Source: CAWDMN01 sp963803155 (GTDB taxonomy: Bacteria > Acidobacteriota > Terriglobia > Versatilivoradales > Versatilivoraceae). Taken from it: DNA of 64,000 nucleotides. The position numbers were made by a program, and so were the translations under genes. The notes beneath the pieces are model-generated. The model did no database searches. It worked only from the letters and a program-made list of their open reading frames with translations, and was not told the origin of the DNA. The stretch spans positions 1 through 64,000 of the forward strand of contig CAWDMN010000081.1 of the NCBI GenBank assembly GCA_963803155.1. The letters are read 5' to 3'. This document shows positions 63,804 through 64,000 of the stretch, in pieces (within the stretch, counting starts at the first letter, position 1; each line of letters opens with the position of its first letter).

Positions 63804-63831
63804 GTTATAGAGTAAAAACGCCTCTTGTCAA
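63804..63831 (-). promoter_or_regulatory. Sigma-70-type promoter of the rrf2-suf operon
   Basis: Minus strand: TTGACA at 63831-63826 (perfect -35), 16-bp spacer, TATAAC at 63809-63804 (-10, one mismatch). Start predicted near 63797, inside the inverted repeat, so the regulator would block initiation. Confidence 0.75.
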
Positions 63832-64000
63832 GTCGGCTAAGTGAATCCTCAATTTTTTTTGCGAGGAACAGGAATGTTTATGGGAAAAAGAGAAATCAGC
63901 ACATGGCGAACATAAAAAGAACATTGAACACTATTCCAAGTTTTGGTTTGATCTCAGCGCGAGGCATTGAATCTTGCCGTTGAGCCACACTTTTCCGGCG
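63832..64000. other. Window end, nothing assigned
   Basis: The last 170 bases contain a T-tract (TTTTTTTT near 63852) and short open frames on both strands running off the edge, none recognisable. Confidence 0.3.

Noticed and set aside
63841..64000. Partial gene at the right edge
   Set aside because: Short open frames on both strands without recognisable sequence; cannot be supported from 160 bases.

Overview
The window is bacterial chromosome of roughly 50% GC, with dense operons on both strands and gene-free gaps rich in small palindromic repeats. No rRNA, tRNA or CRISPR array was seen. The gene mix is a three-gene b558-type succinate dehydrogenase, a SUF system with SufU and SufT, bacillithiol genes bshB1/bshA, a CadC-like winged-helix protein with a TolB-type propeller, MacB/FtsX export beside a sigma-54 two-component pair, and a two-component propeller histidine kinase. 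It fits a Gram-negative, aerobic or facultative heterotroph, most like Acidobacteriota or a nearby uncultured lineage. That placement is inference; no phylogenetic marker is present.

Layout. 1-4.8 kb: tail of an unknown gene, then a very large hybrid sensor kinase split by a one-base deficit in a G run. 4.8-6.25 kb: no intact gene, with a dispersed palindromic repeat and a possible gene relic. 6.25-13.0 kb: polysaccharide O-acetylation genes (AlgI-like MBOAT, two AlgJ/AlgX-like SGNH proteins), then a radical SAM/SPASM protein overlapping a FemAB/GNAT-like protein. 13.5-17.4 kb: sdhC-sdhA-sdhB on the minus strand behind a perfect FNR-type box, with five hairpins between sdhA and sdhB. 18.0-22.6 kb: Rrf2 regulator and sulfate importer (sbp-cysT-cysW-cysA). 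22.7-26.4 kb: aminotransferase, DAHP synthase and chorismate mutase/prephenate dehydratase, i.e. aromatic amino acid synthesis. 27.4-32.7 kb: NAD(P)HX repair, DUF481 protein, winged-helix/propeller regulator. 32.8-33.8 kb: IS200/RAYT-type transposase between two 132-bp direct repeats. 34.1-40.5 kb: GH31 enzyme with two apparent frameshifts, SpoIIE-type phosphatase, DinB protein, DUF362 protein, zinc-ribbon membrane protein. 40.8-48.2 kb: six-gene minus-strand block (membrane fusion protein, MacB-like ATPase, two FtsX permeases, sigma-54 response regulator, NtrY-like kinase) behind a good -24/-12 promoter. 48.6-52.8 kb: GH38-like enzyme and a serine beta-lactamase-like hydrolase. 53.1-56.6 kb: tsaE, bshB1, bshA and an NYN-domain protein. 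57-63.8 kb: rrf2-sufB-sufC-sufD-sufS-sufU-sufT on the minus strand, with a canonical promoter and a perfect inverted-repeat operator before the regulator.

Themes. Redox, sulfur and iron-sulfur biology dominate: two Rrf2 regulators head a sulfate-uptake and a SUF locus, bacillithiol genes lie between, and sdh is a major Fe-S client. Two MITE-like elements, a BIME-flanked transposase and several dispersed hairpin families show active small-repeat dynamics. Four single-base frame disruptions (one in the sensor kinase, two in GH31, one in the transposase), two of them in homopolymers, could be real decay, slippage or consensus errors.
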